From a virus: a stretch of 32,784 bases of DNA. The stretch is taken from the IMG/VR virus record IMGVR_UViG_3300024346_000287, positions 1 to 32,784 of that record; one strand, written 5' to 3'. The position numbers and the translations under genes were made by a program. A model generated the notes under the pieces. That model made no database searches and was not told the origin of the DNA. It saw only the letters and a list, made by a program, of their open reading frames with translations. Shown here piece by piece: positions 15,609-23,548 of the stretch (within the stretch, counting starts at the first letter, position 1; each line of letters opens with the position of its first letter).

Positions 15609-16917
15609 ACCCAAGTCAGACTTAACCAATTTAATCGAGGCAAATGCAACCAATGCTGACATTATCAAGAACACAACTGCTTATTGTGTAATGCCTTGGT
15701 CGCACTTACATGTTGCAACAACAGGTGATGTGTTGCCATGTTGCATTGCAGATTGGCAACACAGTTTGGGTAATCTAAATGACATGACATATGATGAAAT
15801 TTGGAATGGTGAGAAGATGCGTGAATTCCGTAGAAGTATGGCCGATGACAAAAAACATAAAAGTTGCAAGTCTTGCTATGAAAAAGAAGCAACTGGCAGC
15901 TGGAGTCAACGTATTGACGGTATTAATAAGTTCCAAAAAACAGTTGCACCATGGGTCCTAAATACTGAGAGTGATGGCACTAGCACTGACAGTAAACCTA
16001 TTTACTGGGATATACGTTTTAGTAATATATGTAACATGCGTTGTCGAATGTGTGGACATTTTGCTAGTAGCAGATGGTTTGCAGATGCAAAGAAACTAGA
16101 AAAAGATTACAATGACAACAAATATCTAACAGGCGATAGCAGCAAAGCAATTATGCACAGTGTGTCTGATTCGCAAGGATTATTAGACCGTTTAGAAGAA
16201 TACTTGCCGCATGTAGAAGAACTGTACTTTGCCGGAGGCGAGCCATTAATAATGGACGAACACTATCGCATTATTGAATATTTACACACGAATAAATTAT
16301 TCAAAACAAAAATACGTTACAGCACTAACTTAGCTAAACTGATATACAAACGCAAAGACATTGTTGAATTATGGAAAGACTTTGAATGGGTCGAATGCGT
16401 TGCTAGCCTTGATGCAACTGGCAAACGAGCAGAAATATTGCGCAAAGACACAGTTTGGCAAGACATACTCGACAACAGCTATCGCATTAAAAAAGAAGCA
16501 CCAAATGTTTGGTTTAGAATTGCACCAACTGTACAGATATTGTCAATTATCAAATTGCCAGAATTGCATAAAGAGTTTTTAACACGCGGGTTACTTGGAC
16601 CGAATGATTGCTTTTACAACATATTGAGCACACCACAACATCATAATATACAAGCACTACCGCCCGAACTTAAACAAACTGTTCGTGAGATTTGGACAGA
16701 ATACAGAGATTGGTTAACCACTACATATAATCCTGCTAAACTGCACACCGTGCTTGGAACAATTGATCACACACTGACCTTTATGGATGCACAACAACTA
16801 CCAGACCATCATCTATATGCGTTTGTCAAAAAGACCAAGGCACTTGACAAAATACGCAACGAAGATACACCTGCTACATTTCCTGAACTTGATTTTATTT
16901 GGAATAATTACAGCTAA
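15598..16917 (+). CDS. Twitch-type radical SAM protein
   Basis: This 439-residue protein has a full N-terminal auxiliary region, C30-x2-PW, C48-C49, EIWN, then C90-x2-C93 (SCKSCYEKEA), followed by the radical SAM triad C145-x3-C149-x2-C152 (CNMRCRMC) and AGGEPLI with G213. The closest relatives in the window are those at 25019, 27925 and 29111, which share the YFAGGE/LTGGE and L-P-E-L blocks. The N-terminal cysteines could hold one extra 4Fe-4S cluster. It ends the 5761-16917 chain: its TAA shares four bases with the TAG of the opposite-strand gene, leaving no room for a terminator hairpin. Confidence 0.9.
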   Translation: MTNKPKSDLTNLIEANATNADIIKNTTAYCVMPWSHLHVATTGDVLPCCIADWQHSLGNLNDMTYDEIWNGEKMREFRRSMADDKKHKSCKSCYEKEATGSWSQRIDGINKFQKTVAPWVLNTESDGTSTDSKPIYWDIRFSNICNMRCRMCGHFASSRWFADAKKLEKDYNDNKYLTGDSSKAIMHSVSDSQGLLDRLEEYLPHVEELYFAGGEPLIMDEHYRIIEYLHTNKLFKTKIRYSTNLAKLIYKRKDIVELWKDFEWVECVASLDATGKRAEILRKDTVWQDILDNSYRIKKEAPNVWFRIAPTVQILSIIKLPELHKEFLTRGLLGPNDCFYNILSTPQHHNIQALPPELKQTVREIWTEYRDWLTTTYNPAKLHTVLGTIDHTLTFMDAQQLPDHHLYAFVKKTKALDKIRNEDTPATFPELDFIWNNYS

Positions 16918-17735
16918 AGATATCTAGTACGAATAATGTTGCTTACGTCGTCTGCAACTATTTTATATCCATCACTTGTAAAATGACGAGAATAAGCAGT
17001 ATAATATTTTCCAGGCTTTCCGATTTCGGCTCTTGACTTCATATCTATTATCCGATCAAGTGGGTCAGAACATTCAAACAACTTATATAGATCAGCATTG
17101 TACCAAGGTTCTTCTGCAAGATGTGAATGATAGAATAACATGTTATTAAATAATATATTATATCCTAATGACTCTGCGTAAGATTTAATCCCCCACAATG
17201 CCATCATGCTGCGAAGAACCATATAGTCGTCGTTTTCGTTTAGCCATGCTAGACGTTGTTGAGAAATATCTAACTTGGCTTGCGGGGTAACTGATCGACA
17301 ATGGTCGCCAAGAGATTCATTAAACAGCGCATGGTTGTGATGTCCTAATATACTATGTCGTCCTGAAATACATTGCGGATCGGGGTTCCATCTGCGATCA
17401 TCTAATAATGATGTAGAGTAGCGGCCATATGCAGTCGGATTGATCACAATCAAAGTAGACTCGGTTGTGTCTTGATGCAACGTCCATTCATAAAATCGTT
17501 GAGCTATACATTCATTTGAATATCCTGGGACACCTAGATTTTCAATTTCAATTCCAAGTTGTTGACCAACCAATGCCGGATATGTCATTGTGTCATCATA
17601 AAAATCTTGACGGTCAGTTGACTCTGGATATTTTGGTATCCAGTCATCGGGCATTTGAGATATTGATAAATTGGTTGCACAATCTTGTCCGTATGTCAAA
17701 CTACATCCAAAAAAAGCAATACGAGTTAATGTCAT
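16914..17735 (-). CDS. SGNH/GDSL-hydrolase-like protein (only minus-strand gene)
   Basis: This 273-residue protein begins MTLTRIAFFGCSLTYG; G10-C11-S12-L13 corresponds to block I with S12 the likely nucleophile. GVPGYSNE (about residue 68) resembles the block II Gly region, and YSRHFTSDGYKIVADDV near the C-terminus places H251 as the catalytic base, although the usual D-x-x-H aspartate is not at its normal position. Family enzymes add or remove acyl groups on sugars or lipids. An AAGGAA site lies 7 nt upstream of the ATG on the minus strand. It is the only gene facing left and is framed by overlapping stops at one end and a divergent promoter at the other, which suggests a later insertion into the operon. 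Confidence 0.65.
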   Translation of the reverse strand: MTLTRIAFFGCSLTYGQDCATNLSISQMPDDWIPKYPESTDRQDFYDDTMTYPALVGQQLGIEIENLGVPGYSNECIAQRFYEWTLHQDTTESTLIVINPTAYGRYSTSLLDDRRWNPDPQCISGRHSILGHHNHALFNESLGDHCRSVTPQAKLDISQQRLAWLNENDDYMVLRSMMALWGIKSYAESLGYNILFNNMLFYHSHLAEEPWYNADLYKLFECSDPLDRIIDMKSRAEIGKPGKYYTAYSRHFTSDGYKIVADDVSNIIRTRYL

Positions 17736-17749
17736 GGTGTTCCTTATTG

Positions 17750-17770
17750 AATATTTATGTTATAAATATT
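17750..17770. promoter_or_regulatory. Bidirectional late-promoter palindrome
   Basis: AATATTTAT-GTT-ATAAATATT is a perfect 9-bp inverted repeat with a 3-nt centre in the divergent intergenic region. Its right half contains TATAAATA (17761-17768, + strand) and its left half CATAAATA on the minus strand (17752-17759), both matching the NATAAATA late promoter class. The minus box ends 16 nt from the start codon of the SGNH gene. An operator role is also possible. Confidence 0.65.
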
Positions 17771-17783
17771 AGATCTATAATGA

Positions 17784-17812
17784 TTGCTCATTAGACTTTT
17801 CTGTTGTATAAT
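17784..17812 (+). promoter_or_regulatory. Sigma70-type promoter TTGCTC-17-TATAAT
   Basis: The -35 TTGCTC (17784-17789) and -10 TATAAT (17807-17812) are 17 nt apart. The predicted start near 17819 would leave a leader of only about 11 nt before the ATG at 17830, with the AAGGA ribosome site at its very beginning. The late box at 17761 offers a longer alternative leader. Confidence 0.6.
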
Positions 17813-17829
17813 GTAAAAAAGGAAGAATC

Positions 17830-19341
17830 ATGATTGAATGGGGCATTACAGCCATGACTCACGACGCTGCTATTGCAGTGTTTGATGATGGGCAACTCAT
17901 TTGGGCAAGCCAAAGCGAGCGTTTTAGTCGTATAAAAGGCGACAAAGACCTGCATCCTGACTTGATAAAAGAAGCGTTGGAATATGGTTCGCCGGAACAG
18001 CTATATTTTTACGAAGACACAAACAAAAAGAAAATACGACAAGCATTTGCAAAACAGTGGAGTCTGCTTACAAAAGATCATCCAGAAAAATATATGCGCA
18101 GCCTTGGTATCCCAGCGCCAATCGTGATGGTGGACCATCACCACAGTCACGCAGCAATGGGATTGACACGTATTCATGCAACATATGAGCCTGCTGATAT
18201 TTTAGTTATTGACAGCATTGGAGAATTTGACACGACTAGCATTTGGAAGTCAGCGCATGGAGTTGACCTAACAAAAATGTGGTCGCAAACATATCCACAC
18301 AGCATTGGGTTGTGGTACAGTGCAATGACACAGCGCATTGGATTGAAGCCGCAAGAACATGAATACATATTGATGGGCATGGCTCCGCTTGGTGACCGCG
18401 ATAGACTGTACGGCGCAATGATTGAAGACTTCTTTGTAGGGCCGTTCGATGGCAATCAGTTCAATATCAATTTAAAGATTAACCTGCACCGAGGCTGCTT
18501 GAGCTGGCGACCGGATCTCACCACGGTACAAGATTATGCAGACATTGCTGCCGCGACTCAGCGCATATACGAAGAGATATTTGAGAACACAGTAGCCAAG
18601 ATTGCAGCACACAGTGATGCAAAAAATCTAATTGTTGCAGGTGGGTGTGCATTGAATTGCGTTGCAAATACACTTGCTTACAAATATTATGATCGTGTTT
18701 ACATTTCTTCAAATCCAGGCGACGCTGGAAGTGCAATTGGATGTGTGTTAGCGCACAATCCTGAGTATATGGTTGGCAGAGCACTGTTTATGGGACATAC
18801 AATCGAAGGAAGATATCCTATTGACAAAGTGATAGACGACTTGTTAACAACAGGTATTTCAGCAGTTGCATCCGGTCCTGCTGAGTTTGGTCCAAGAGCA
18901 TTGGGAAACCGCAGCATACTTGCAGATCCTCGGATACCCGACATAAAAGACCGTATCAACAAACTCAAGCAAAGAGAAGACTTCCGTCCATTTGCTCCGA
19001 TGGTGATGGATGAATATCTTAATCAATACTTCAAAGTGCCAAGTCCTCATTTTCAAGCAGACGCAATGCAGTTTGCAATACCAATGAAGAATCCTGATAG
19101 ATTTCCAGGCATTTGCCATGTTGATGGTACCAGCCGCGTTCAAACTGTTAAGAAGCATATGTTTACGCTTTCAGACCAACGTCATTTACTAGAACGCTGG
19201 TATGATAAAACCAAGTGCCCGATGCTGCTCAATACCAGTCTCAATGTCAAAGGTGAACCGATGGTAAATACTCGGGCAGACGCAGAGCGGTGGACCAAAA
19301 TACACGGACTTGAAGTTCGTATGCCCGAGGAAAAGAAATGA
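17830..19341 (+). CDS. O-carbamoyltransferase (NodU/CmcH/TobZ family)
   Basis: This 503-residue protein carries both family domains. The N-terminal part opens WGITAMTHDAAIAVFDDGQ, includes SQSERFSRIKGD (about residue 33) and VDHHHSHAAMG (D102, H103-H105, H107), the metal- and substrate-binding histidines of the Kae1-like domain. LIVAGGCALNCVANT lies near residue 267. The C-terminal domain has EFGPRALGNRSILADPR (352-368), DFRPFAPMV and LLNTSLNVKGEPMV, typical of the family. These enzymes move a carbamoyl group from carbamoyl phosphate, through carbamoyl-AMP, to a hydroxyl on a sugar or natural product. The length is slightly below the usual 540-600. ATGA overlap links it to a tiny basic gene. 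Confidence 0.93.
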   Translation: MIEWGITAMTHDAAIAVFDDGQLIWASQSERFSRIKGDKDLHPDLIKEALEYGSPEQLYFYEDTNKKKIRQAFAKQWSLLTKDHPEKYMRSLGIPAPIVMVDHHHSHAAMGLTRIHATYEPADILVIDSIGEFDTTSIWKSAHGVDLTKMWSQTYPHSIGLWYSAMTQRIGLKPQEHEYILMGMAPLGDRDRLYGAMIEDFFVGPFDGNQFNINLKINLHRGCLSWRPDLTTVQDYADIAAATQRIYEEIFENTVAKIAAHSDAKNLIVAGGCALNCVANTLAYKYYDRVYISSNPGDAGSAIGCVLAHNPEYMVGRALFMGHTIEGRYPIDKVIDDLLTTGISAVASGPAEFGPRALGNRSILADPRIPDIKDRINKLKQREDFRPFAPMVMDEYLNQYFKVPSPHFQADAMQFAIPMKNPDRFPGICHVDGTSRVQTVKKHMFTLSDQRHLLERWYDKTKCPMLLNTSLNVKGEPMVNTRADAERWTKIHGLEVRMPEEKK

Positions 19342-19442
19342 TAACCTGGATCAAAAACAAGATTGACGTTTGGAAGCGCAGACGCGCTCGCAGCAAGCAA
19401 CTCAAAAAGCTTAAAGACCAAGATCCATTTATATATGACTAA
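19338..19442 (+). CDS. 34-aa basic peptide coupled to the carbamoyltransferase
   Basis: An ATG at 19338 overlaps the carbamoyltransferase stop as ATGA, and the frame runs to TAA at 19440-19442. The peptide has an amphipathic start (MITWIKNKIDVW), a strongly basic middle (KRRRARSKQLKKLK) and ends DQDPFIYD. I recall similar short basic peptides with a DPFIY ending after carbamoyltransferase genes in phages, with modest certainty. Its end overlaps the next start (ATGACTAA), so it is sandwiched between two coupled genes. It may be an accessory subunit of the enzyme. It is too short for routine gene finding. Confidence 0.65.
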   Translation: MITWIKNKIDVWKRRRARSKQLKKLKDQDPFIYD

Positions 19443-20205
19443 TGTACATCTAATAAGTAACGCCCGGTCGGGGAGCTCGTATCTTTTTTGTGTATTAAAG
19501 CATTATATCAATCCTAGTCAACCTAGGTTTATCATGAATGATGATAGCTTTGACGAACCGTTTAATCCTACTGTTATTCGAACCCATCATTCGGATCGTA
19601 CATATACAGAATGTTGTCAATTGCGCATCATTAATATCAAAAACACTAATTCATTAGTTGTAAAAAATCATATCAATCACCTCGATCAAGTGCAATCGGT
19701 ATCACAAGATTTATTAGATAGATTTCTAGATATTGAAATGTATAACATTGCATTGGTCCGTCGTGATTTATTTCAATATGTTTTAAGTCTGTGTATTGCC
19801 GACGTTACAAATGATTGGATCGAATACAACTACCACCATCCTTTTGAAATCGACCCCGTTCAATTCTGTGTACGTTTTGATTATCAAATGAACAATTTAA
19901 TGAAATTAATCAACAATGTACATGGCATCAAATACAACGAAATAGTATGTTATGAAGACTTAGAGGGTAACGCTCGAATTGATTACAGTCGACTTGATAT
20001 GTGCTATACCCACATATCAATGCTGCAACCAACAAATGTAGATGAAGTGAAGCGGAGTCCTAGCAAAACTGATCTTGTTTTAAATTACAACCAATTATTT
20101 GACTTATGTTTAACCTTGATTGATAATTATATAATAAACAATGATTGTAGCAACATCAAAATCGAGAATGGAATATTGGTTGATTTTTTAGCACAATCAT
20201 GTTAA
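19435..20205 (+). CDS. Sulfotransferase-like protein
   Basis: I chose the ATG at 19435, which overlaps the previous stop (ATGACTAA), not the longer in-frame start at 19363; this gives 256 residues. The N-terminus holds SNARSGSSYLFCVL (8-21), a match to the 5'-phosphosulfate loop (R-S-G-S/T-x-Y/F-L) of PAPS-dependent sulfotransferases. LVRRDLFQYVLSL (108-120) matches the 3'-phosphate-binding RRD block of the Stf0-like group. The protein is short and the C-terminus is divergent. The probable reaction is transfer of sulfate from PAPS to a hydroxyl on a sugar. It is directly linked to the carbamoyltransferase, which suggests the two act on the same molecule. Confidence 0.7.
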   Translation: MTNVHLISNARSGSSYLFCVLKHYINPSQPRFIMNDDSFDEPFNPTVIRTHHSDRTYTECCQLRIINIKNTNSLVVKNHINHLDQVQSVSQDLLDRFLDIEMYNIALVRRDLFQYVLSLCIADVTNDWIEYNYHHPFEIDPVQFCVRFDYQMNNLMKLINNVHGIKYNEIVCYEDLEGNARIDYSRLDMCYTHISMLQPTNVDEVKRSPSKTDLVLNYNQLFDLCLTLIDNYIINNDCSNIKIENGILVDFLAQSC

Positions 20206-20208
20206 AAT
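20180..20208 (+). promoter_or_regulatory. Possible sigma70-type promoter TTGATT-17-TAAAAT
   Basis: The -35 TTGATT (20180-20185) and -10 TAAAAT (20203-20208) are 17 nt apart, overlapping the end of the sulfotransferase gene. The next ATG (20226) is 17 nt after the -10 box, the same distance as at 17830. It is weaker than the two other promoters of this type. Confidence 0.45.
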
Positions 20209-20225
20209 AAACAAAAGGAATCTTG

Positions 20226-20933
20226 ATGCTTGATATATTTTTTCTAAGCTATGATGAACCTTTTGCTGATGAAAACTTTGCTCTCTTACAAATGACAGCA
20301 CCTAACGCTAAACGTGTTCACGGCATTAAAGGTATCTTCGAAGCACACAAAGAGTGTGCGCGACAAAGTAACACTTCGTATTTTTATGTAGTTGACGCTG
20401 ATGCAGTTGTTGATGAGGAATTCACGTTTCAATTTACTCCCAATGCTGACCGCGACGCATATCCAGGTGTACCTGAAACTGATTGTGTATTTGTATGGCG
20501 CAGCCGCAATCCAATTAATGACTTGCTGTATGGATATGGTGGCGCAAAGCTTTTTCCCAAGCAAGGCTTGATTGATGCTGAACATTGGAACGTTGACATG
20601 ACAACAACAATTGATGCTCCGTTTGTGCCTAAATTTCAAATCAGCAATGTTACAGCGTTCAACACTGATCCGTTCAATACATGGAAGTCGGCATTTAGAG
20701 AATGCACCAAACTGGCTAGCAGCATTATTCCTAACGGCAACAACTTAGACAATGAGTACAGATTGCAAGTGTGGTGCGAACGCGGAGCAAATCGCCCCTT
20801 CGGCGAATATTGCATACAAGGTGCAAATCAAGGACGTGAATTTGGCGAACATTACAAAAATGATATCAACGCACTCAAGCAGATAAACGACTTTGAATGG
20901 CTGAGAAAGGTGTTTGACAGCAATGTTAACTAA
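20226..20933 (+). CDS. DxD glycosyltransferase-like protein (SYDEP family), second paralog
   Basis: I start at the ATG at 20226 with AAAAGGA 6 nt upstream, rather than the TTG at 20223; this gives 235 residues. The block order equals that of the gene at 8783: LDIFFLSYDEPFADENF, KRVHGIKG, YFYVVDADAVVDEEF with D57-A-D59, INDLLYGYGGAKLFPK, PFNTWKSAFRECTKL and a final IN-DFEWLRKVF. It is the shorter form and may represent the minimal domain. It is probably a glycosyltransferase-like enzyme of unknown donor. It opens the 20226-32784 chain just as its paralog precedes the first radical SAM gene, and overlaps the next gene (ATGTTAACTAA). Confidence 0.65.
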   Translation: MLDIFFLSYDEPFADENFALLQMTAPNAKRVHGIKGIFEAHKECARQSNTSYFYVVDADAVVDEEFTFQFTPNADRDAYPGVPETDCVFVWRSRNPINDLLYGYGGAKLFPKQGLIDAEHWNVDMTTTIDAPFVPKFQISNVTAFNTDPFNTWKSAFRECTKLASSIIPNGNNLDNEYRLQVWCERGANRPFGEYCIQGANQGREFGEHYKNDINALKQINDFEWLRKVFDSNVN

Positions 20934-21882
20934 AGGTCAATTACTAGATAGAATGGAACTATTGTATCCGTATGAAGGCCGCTTTACGGACTTGCGCCGT
21001 GCGTATATTGACAGAGATGAAAACAGTATACATAGACTTATGGTTGATTGTTATGGCAACGACATCGATAAGATGAAGAAAGCATTTCGAGACGATAATT
21101 GGCATCACATGTTTCATTTAATAGAAGGTGATTGGATACCACAGTTCACAGTGCCCGATGGTGTAGAACAAGGCGACTTACGAAAATTCCTTTTCCAAGA
21201 CAACACTTGGAGTATGTATCGATTGTTATTAAACATACAAGACACCCAAATTATAAAAACTATAAAAAGTTTTCATGCTAGTGGAACGCGCATTGATAAT
21301 GACAGCCTTAGTCAAGGACAACTCAAGAGCAAGATGTGGTTGATTGATGAACTAAAAACATTAGACTTGAAATTAGGTACAGTGTTTCTTTGCGCAGGCT
21401 GGTACGGCATCCTTGCTACACTGATGTTTGAACATGACTTTGACATTGACAAGGTGCGCAGCTTTGATGTTGACCCTAATGCCGCACCAATTGCAGACAA
21501 GTTTAATTTGCCCTGGTTTAGTGACGGCTGGAAGTTTAAGGCTATAACAGAAGACATCCATAACATCGACTTTGAAGAACATGGCTGGCAAGCATGGAGT
21601 AACAGCAAAAACAGATTGAGTAAAACTATTCGAGAAGTCCCTAATACCATTATAAATACAAGCTGTGAACATATAGAACATTTTGATAGATGGTATGGTA
21701 GCATCCCGTCAGGCAAATTAATGATATTGCAAAGCAATAACTTTGAAGACATAGATGAACATGTAAACACTCATCCTACACTCGATAGTTTTACATTGCA
21801 AACTCCGATGAATGAAGTATTGTTTAGTGGACAAATGGATCTAGACAAATACAGCCGTTACATGCGCATCGGATACAAATGA
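20923..21882 (+). CDS. Class I methyltransferase-like protein
   Basis: The ATG at 20923 is chosen over the TTG at 20914; 319 residues. The N-terminal 150 residues are helical and unrecognised. The C-terminal half has GTVFLCAGWYGILATL, where A158-G159-W-Y-G resembles a SAM-binding motif I, then VRSFDVDPNAAPIADKF with an acidic motif II, and INTSCEHIEHFDRWYG followed by SGKLMILQSNN, as in the N/S-x-x-E-H blocks of methyltransferases in marine phages. It is probably an O- or N-methyltransferase in the same tailoring pathway; substrate unknown. It ends with an ATGA overlap to a small gene. Confidence 0.65.
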   Translation: MLTKGQLLDRMELLYPYEGRFTDLRRAYIDRDENSIHRLMVDCYGNDIDKMKKAFRDDNWHHMFHLIEGDWIPQFTVPDGVEQGDLRKFLFQDNTWSMYRLLLNIQDTQIIKTIKSFHASGTRIDNDSLSQGQLKSKMWLIDELKTLDLKLGTVFLCAGWYGILATLMFEHDFDIDKVRSFDVDPNAAPIADKFNLPWFSDGWKFKAITEDIHNIDFEEHGWQAWSNSKNRLSKTIREVPNTIINTSCEHIEHFDRWYGSIPSGKLMILQSNNFEDIDEHVNTHPTLDSFTLQTPMNEVLFSGQMDLDKYSRYMRIGYK

Positions 21883-22118
21883 GAGATATAGATAAACTAA
21901 ATGTAAGAGAGATGCAAACGTTGAGTGCTAGGGCATTATCTACAATGGTTGCCAGTAGCAACAACATTTGGCAATTTAACAAACAGGCACATCACAATAG
22001 TCAAAATTGGTACCGTTCTGTAATTGAATGGTATATTAATGAGTATGGCGGTTGGCCAGATGAAGTAGGTCCTGGTGTAGATGTAAAATTGATAATGGAA
22101 AACAAAGATGAAATTTAA
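21879..22118 (+). CDS. 79-aa protein of unknown function
   Basis: This small gene has an ATGA overlap upstream and an 11-nt overlap downstream, so it is well supported as real. The sequence is mostly helical and polar, with NVREMQTLSARALSTMV near the start and NWYRSVIEWYINEYGGWP in the second half, aromatic-rich. No known motif is seen. As a small protein immediately before a radical SAM/oxygenase pair it could be a substrate, carrier or subunit, but nothing in the sequence proves it. Confidence 0.75.
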   Translation: MRDIDKLNVREMQTLSARALSTMVASSNNIWQFNKQAHHNSQNWYRSVIEWYINEYGGWPDEVGPGVDVKLIMENKDEI

Positions 22119-22473
22119 TAAAGCTATTAAAATATACCTGCACAAAGGCAAAGAAATAATCGATATTTCAATCAAAGTGTCTAACAATTTTGTTGTTGGA
22201 TACAATATGCCTAAGGTTGAATTCGAATATTTATTGCGATGCTGGAACATGAAGGGCGGCACAAACATTGACAACAATGGTGAAGACTGGTTTATTCAAC
22301 ATAAACGCGCATCACCGCAGCCTGAATCTGCACCAGATAGTTATGTCAGAATCAGTGTGTCTCGAAACGGACAAAAGAACCATCATCGGGTATCATACGA
22401 TGATATGGTTGCATTAGAACGCGAATATTTTTATCAAAAGCACAACATCATGCATTGGGATAGTGATGTATAA
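22108..22473 (+). CDS. 121-aa protein of unknown function
   Basis: This small gene is tightly overlapped on both sides. The N-terminal half is a beta-type region (KIYLHKGKEIIDISIKV), followed by a PKVEFEYLLRCWNMKGG segment and DWFIQHKRASP. Its C-terminus reads DDMVALEREYFYQ. I recognise no family. One cysteine and several histidines are present but no cluster motif. It is probably co-translated with the radical SAM gene that follows (overlap 8 nt with ATG 22466). A role as partner or substrate-binding protein is possible; not shown. Confidence 0.7.
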   Translation: MKFNKAIKIYLHKGKEIIDISIKVSNNFVVGYNMPKVEFEYLLRCWNMKGGTNIDNNGEDWFIQHKRASPQPESAPDSYVRISVSRNGQKNHHRVSYDDMVALEREYFYQKHNIMHWDSDV

Positions 22474-23548
22474 TTACGAAGACATCCGCTCGGTGCATTT
22501 AGAGATTACACAGCGTTGTCAAGCAGCATGTCCAATGTGCGACCGCAACGAAAACGGCGGGCCAGATAATAGACACATAGACAATAGTGAATTAACGTTA
22601 GCGCAATGTCAAACAATATTTGAACCTGAGTTCATTAGACAATTGGAAACAATGTTTATGTGTGGTAACTTGGGAGATCCTATTGTTGCACGTGACACGC
22701 TTGATGTATTTAAATATTTTAGAATGCACAACCCTGATATGTGGTTGAGCATGAACACAAACGCAGGAGCAAAGAATGAAGATTGGTGGCGAGAACTTGC
22801 AGCCGTATATGGGCGTAATGGCACTGTCATTTTTAGTGTGGATGGTCTTGCTGATACCAATCACCTTTATAGACAAAACGTCAACTGGAGCAACGTTGAA
22901 CGGAACATGCGAGCATTTGTCGACGCAGGCGGACGGGCACGATGGGACTTTATTGTGTTCGGTCATAACGAACACCAAATAGAGCAAGCCCGCGCATTAA
23001 GCGAAGAATGGGGAGTAGAACGTTTTCAAGTTAAAAAGTCAGGTAGATTTTTTAATGCCCATTCACAAGCAAAAGATACTCACCAAGCAAAGAATCGCAA
23101 GGGTGAAGAAACACAGCTAATTACAAAACCACAACAAGAAGAGAATCAAAATCTTGCGCTGCTCAAGCAAAAAGAAATTGAAAAGACTTACGGTGGTATG
23201 CGTGAATATTATGACAAGTGCAGTATCAATTGCAAAGTCTTAAAGAACAAAGAGATATTTGTCACAGCAGAAGGCTTGCTAATGCCTTGCTGTTGGACTG
23301 CTGGCCGCATGTACAAGTGGTGGCACAAAGATTACCGCGTAGAACAGATTTGGGAATTCATCGACGCAGCAGGCGGTAAAGATGGCATTAGCTTGCTTGA
23401 AAACAGTTTGGCAGACGTAATGAATGGCCCGCTGTTAAAAGATATCGAATCAAGCTGGGCTAAAGACGGAATTAGTAACGGCAAGCTAGGAGTTTGCGCA
23501 ATGAAATGTGGATCAGAGTTTGATCCTTTTGGAGAACAATTTAAATGA
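22466..23548 (+). CDS. Radical SAM protein with C-terminal twitch/SPASM-like cysteines
   Basis: I use the ATG at 22466 (a GTG lies 3 nt before); 360 residues. Unlike the other six it has the SAM triad at the very N-terminus, C18-x3-C22-x2-C25 (CQAACPMC), and the auxiliary cysteines near the end: C252, C256, the C275-C276 pair (MPCCW), and CAMKC close to the C-terminus. That is the usual MoaA/SPASM-type order. The GGEP block is replaced by CGNLGDPIV. SPASM/twitch proteins often modify peptides. It is ATGA-coupled to an oxygenase-like gene, forming the first of two radical SAM-oxygenase pairs. Confidence 0.88.
   Translation: MYNYEDIRSVHLEITQRCQAACPMCDRNENGGPDNRHIDNSELTLAQCQTIFEPEFIRQLETMFMCGNLGDPIVARDTLDVFKYFRMHNPDMWLSMNTNAGAKNEDWWRELAAVYGRNGTVIFSVDGLADTNHLYRQNVNWSNVERNMRAFVDAGGRARWDFIVFGHNEHQIEQARALSEEWGVERFQVKKSGRFFNAHSQAKDTHQAKNRKGEETQLITKPQQEENQNLALLKQKEIEKTYGGMREYYDKCSINCKVLKNKEIFVTAEGLLMPCCWTAGRMYKWWHKDYRVEQIWEFIDAAGGKDGISLLENSLADVMNGPLLKDIESSWAKDGISNGKLGVCAMKCGSEFDPFGEQFK

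Noticed and set aside
17750-17770. The AATATTTAT palindrome as a transcription terminator
   Set aside because: The stem is entirely A/T, has only a 3-nt loop and no downstream T run, and lies 5' of both genes, so a promoter/operator role is more likely.
19363-19434. Longer N-terminus for the sulfotransferase-like gene
   Set aside because: The extra 24 residues are an out-of-frame reading of the 34-residue basic gene; the phosphosulfate loop expects a start close to residue 1 of the ATG at 19435.
21312-21770. A 152-residue minus-strand frame
   Set aside because: It is fully antisense to the methyltransferase-like gene, which has clear family motifs; no start signal or family feature supports the reverse frame.
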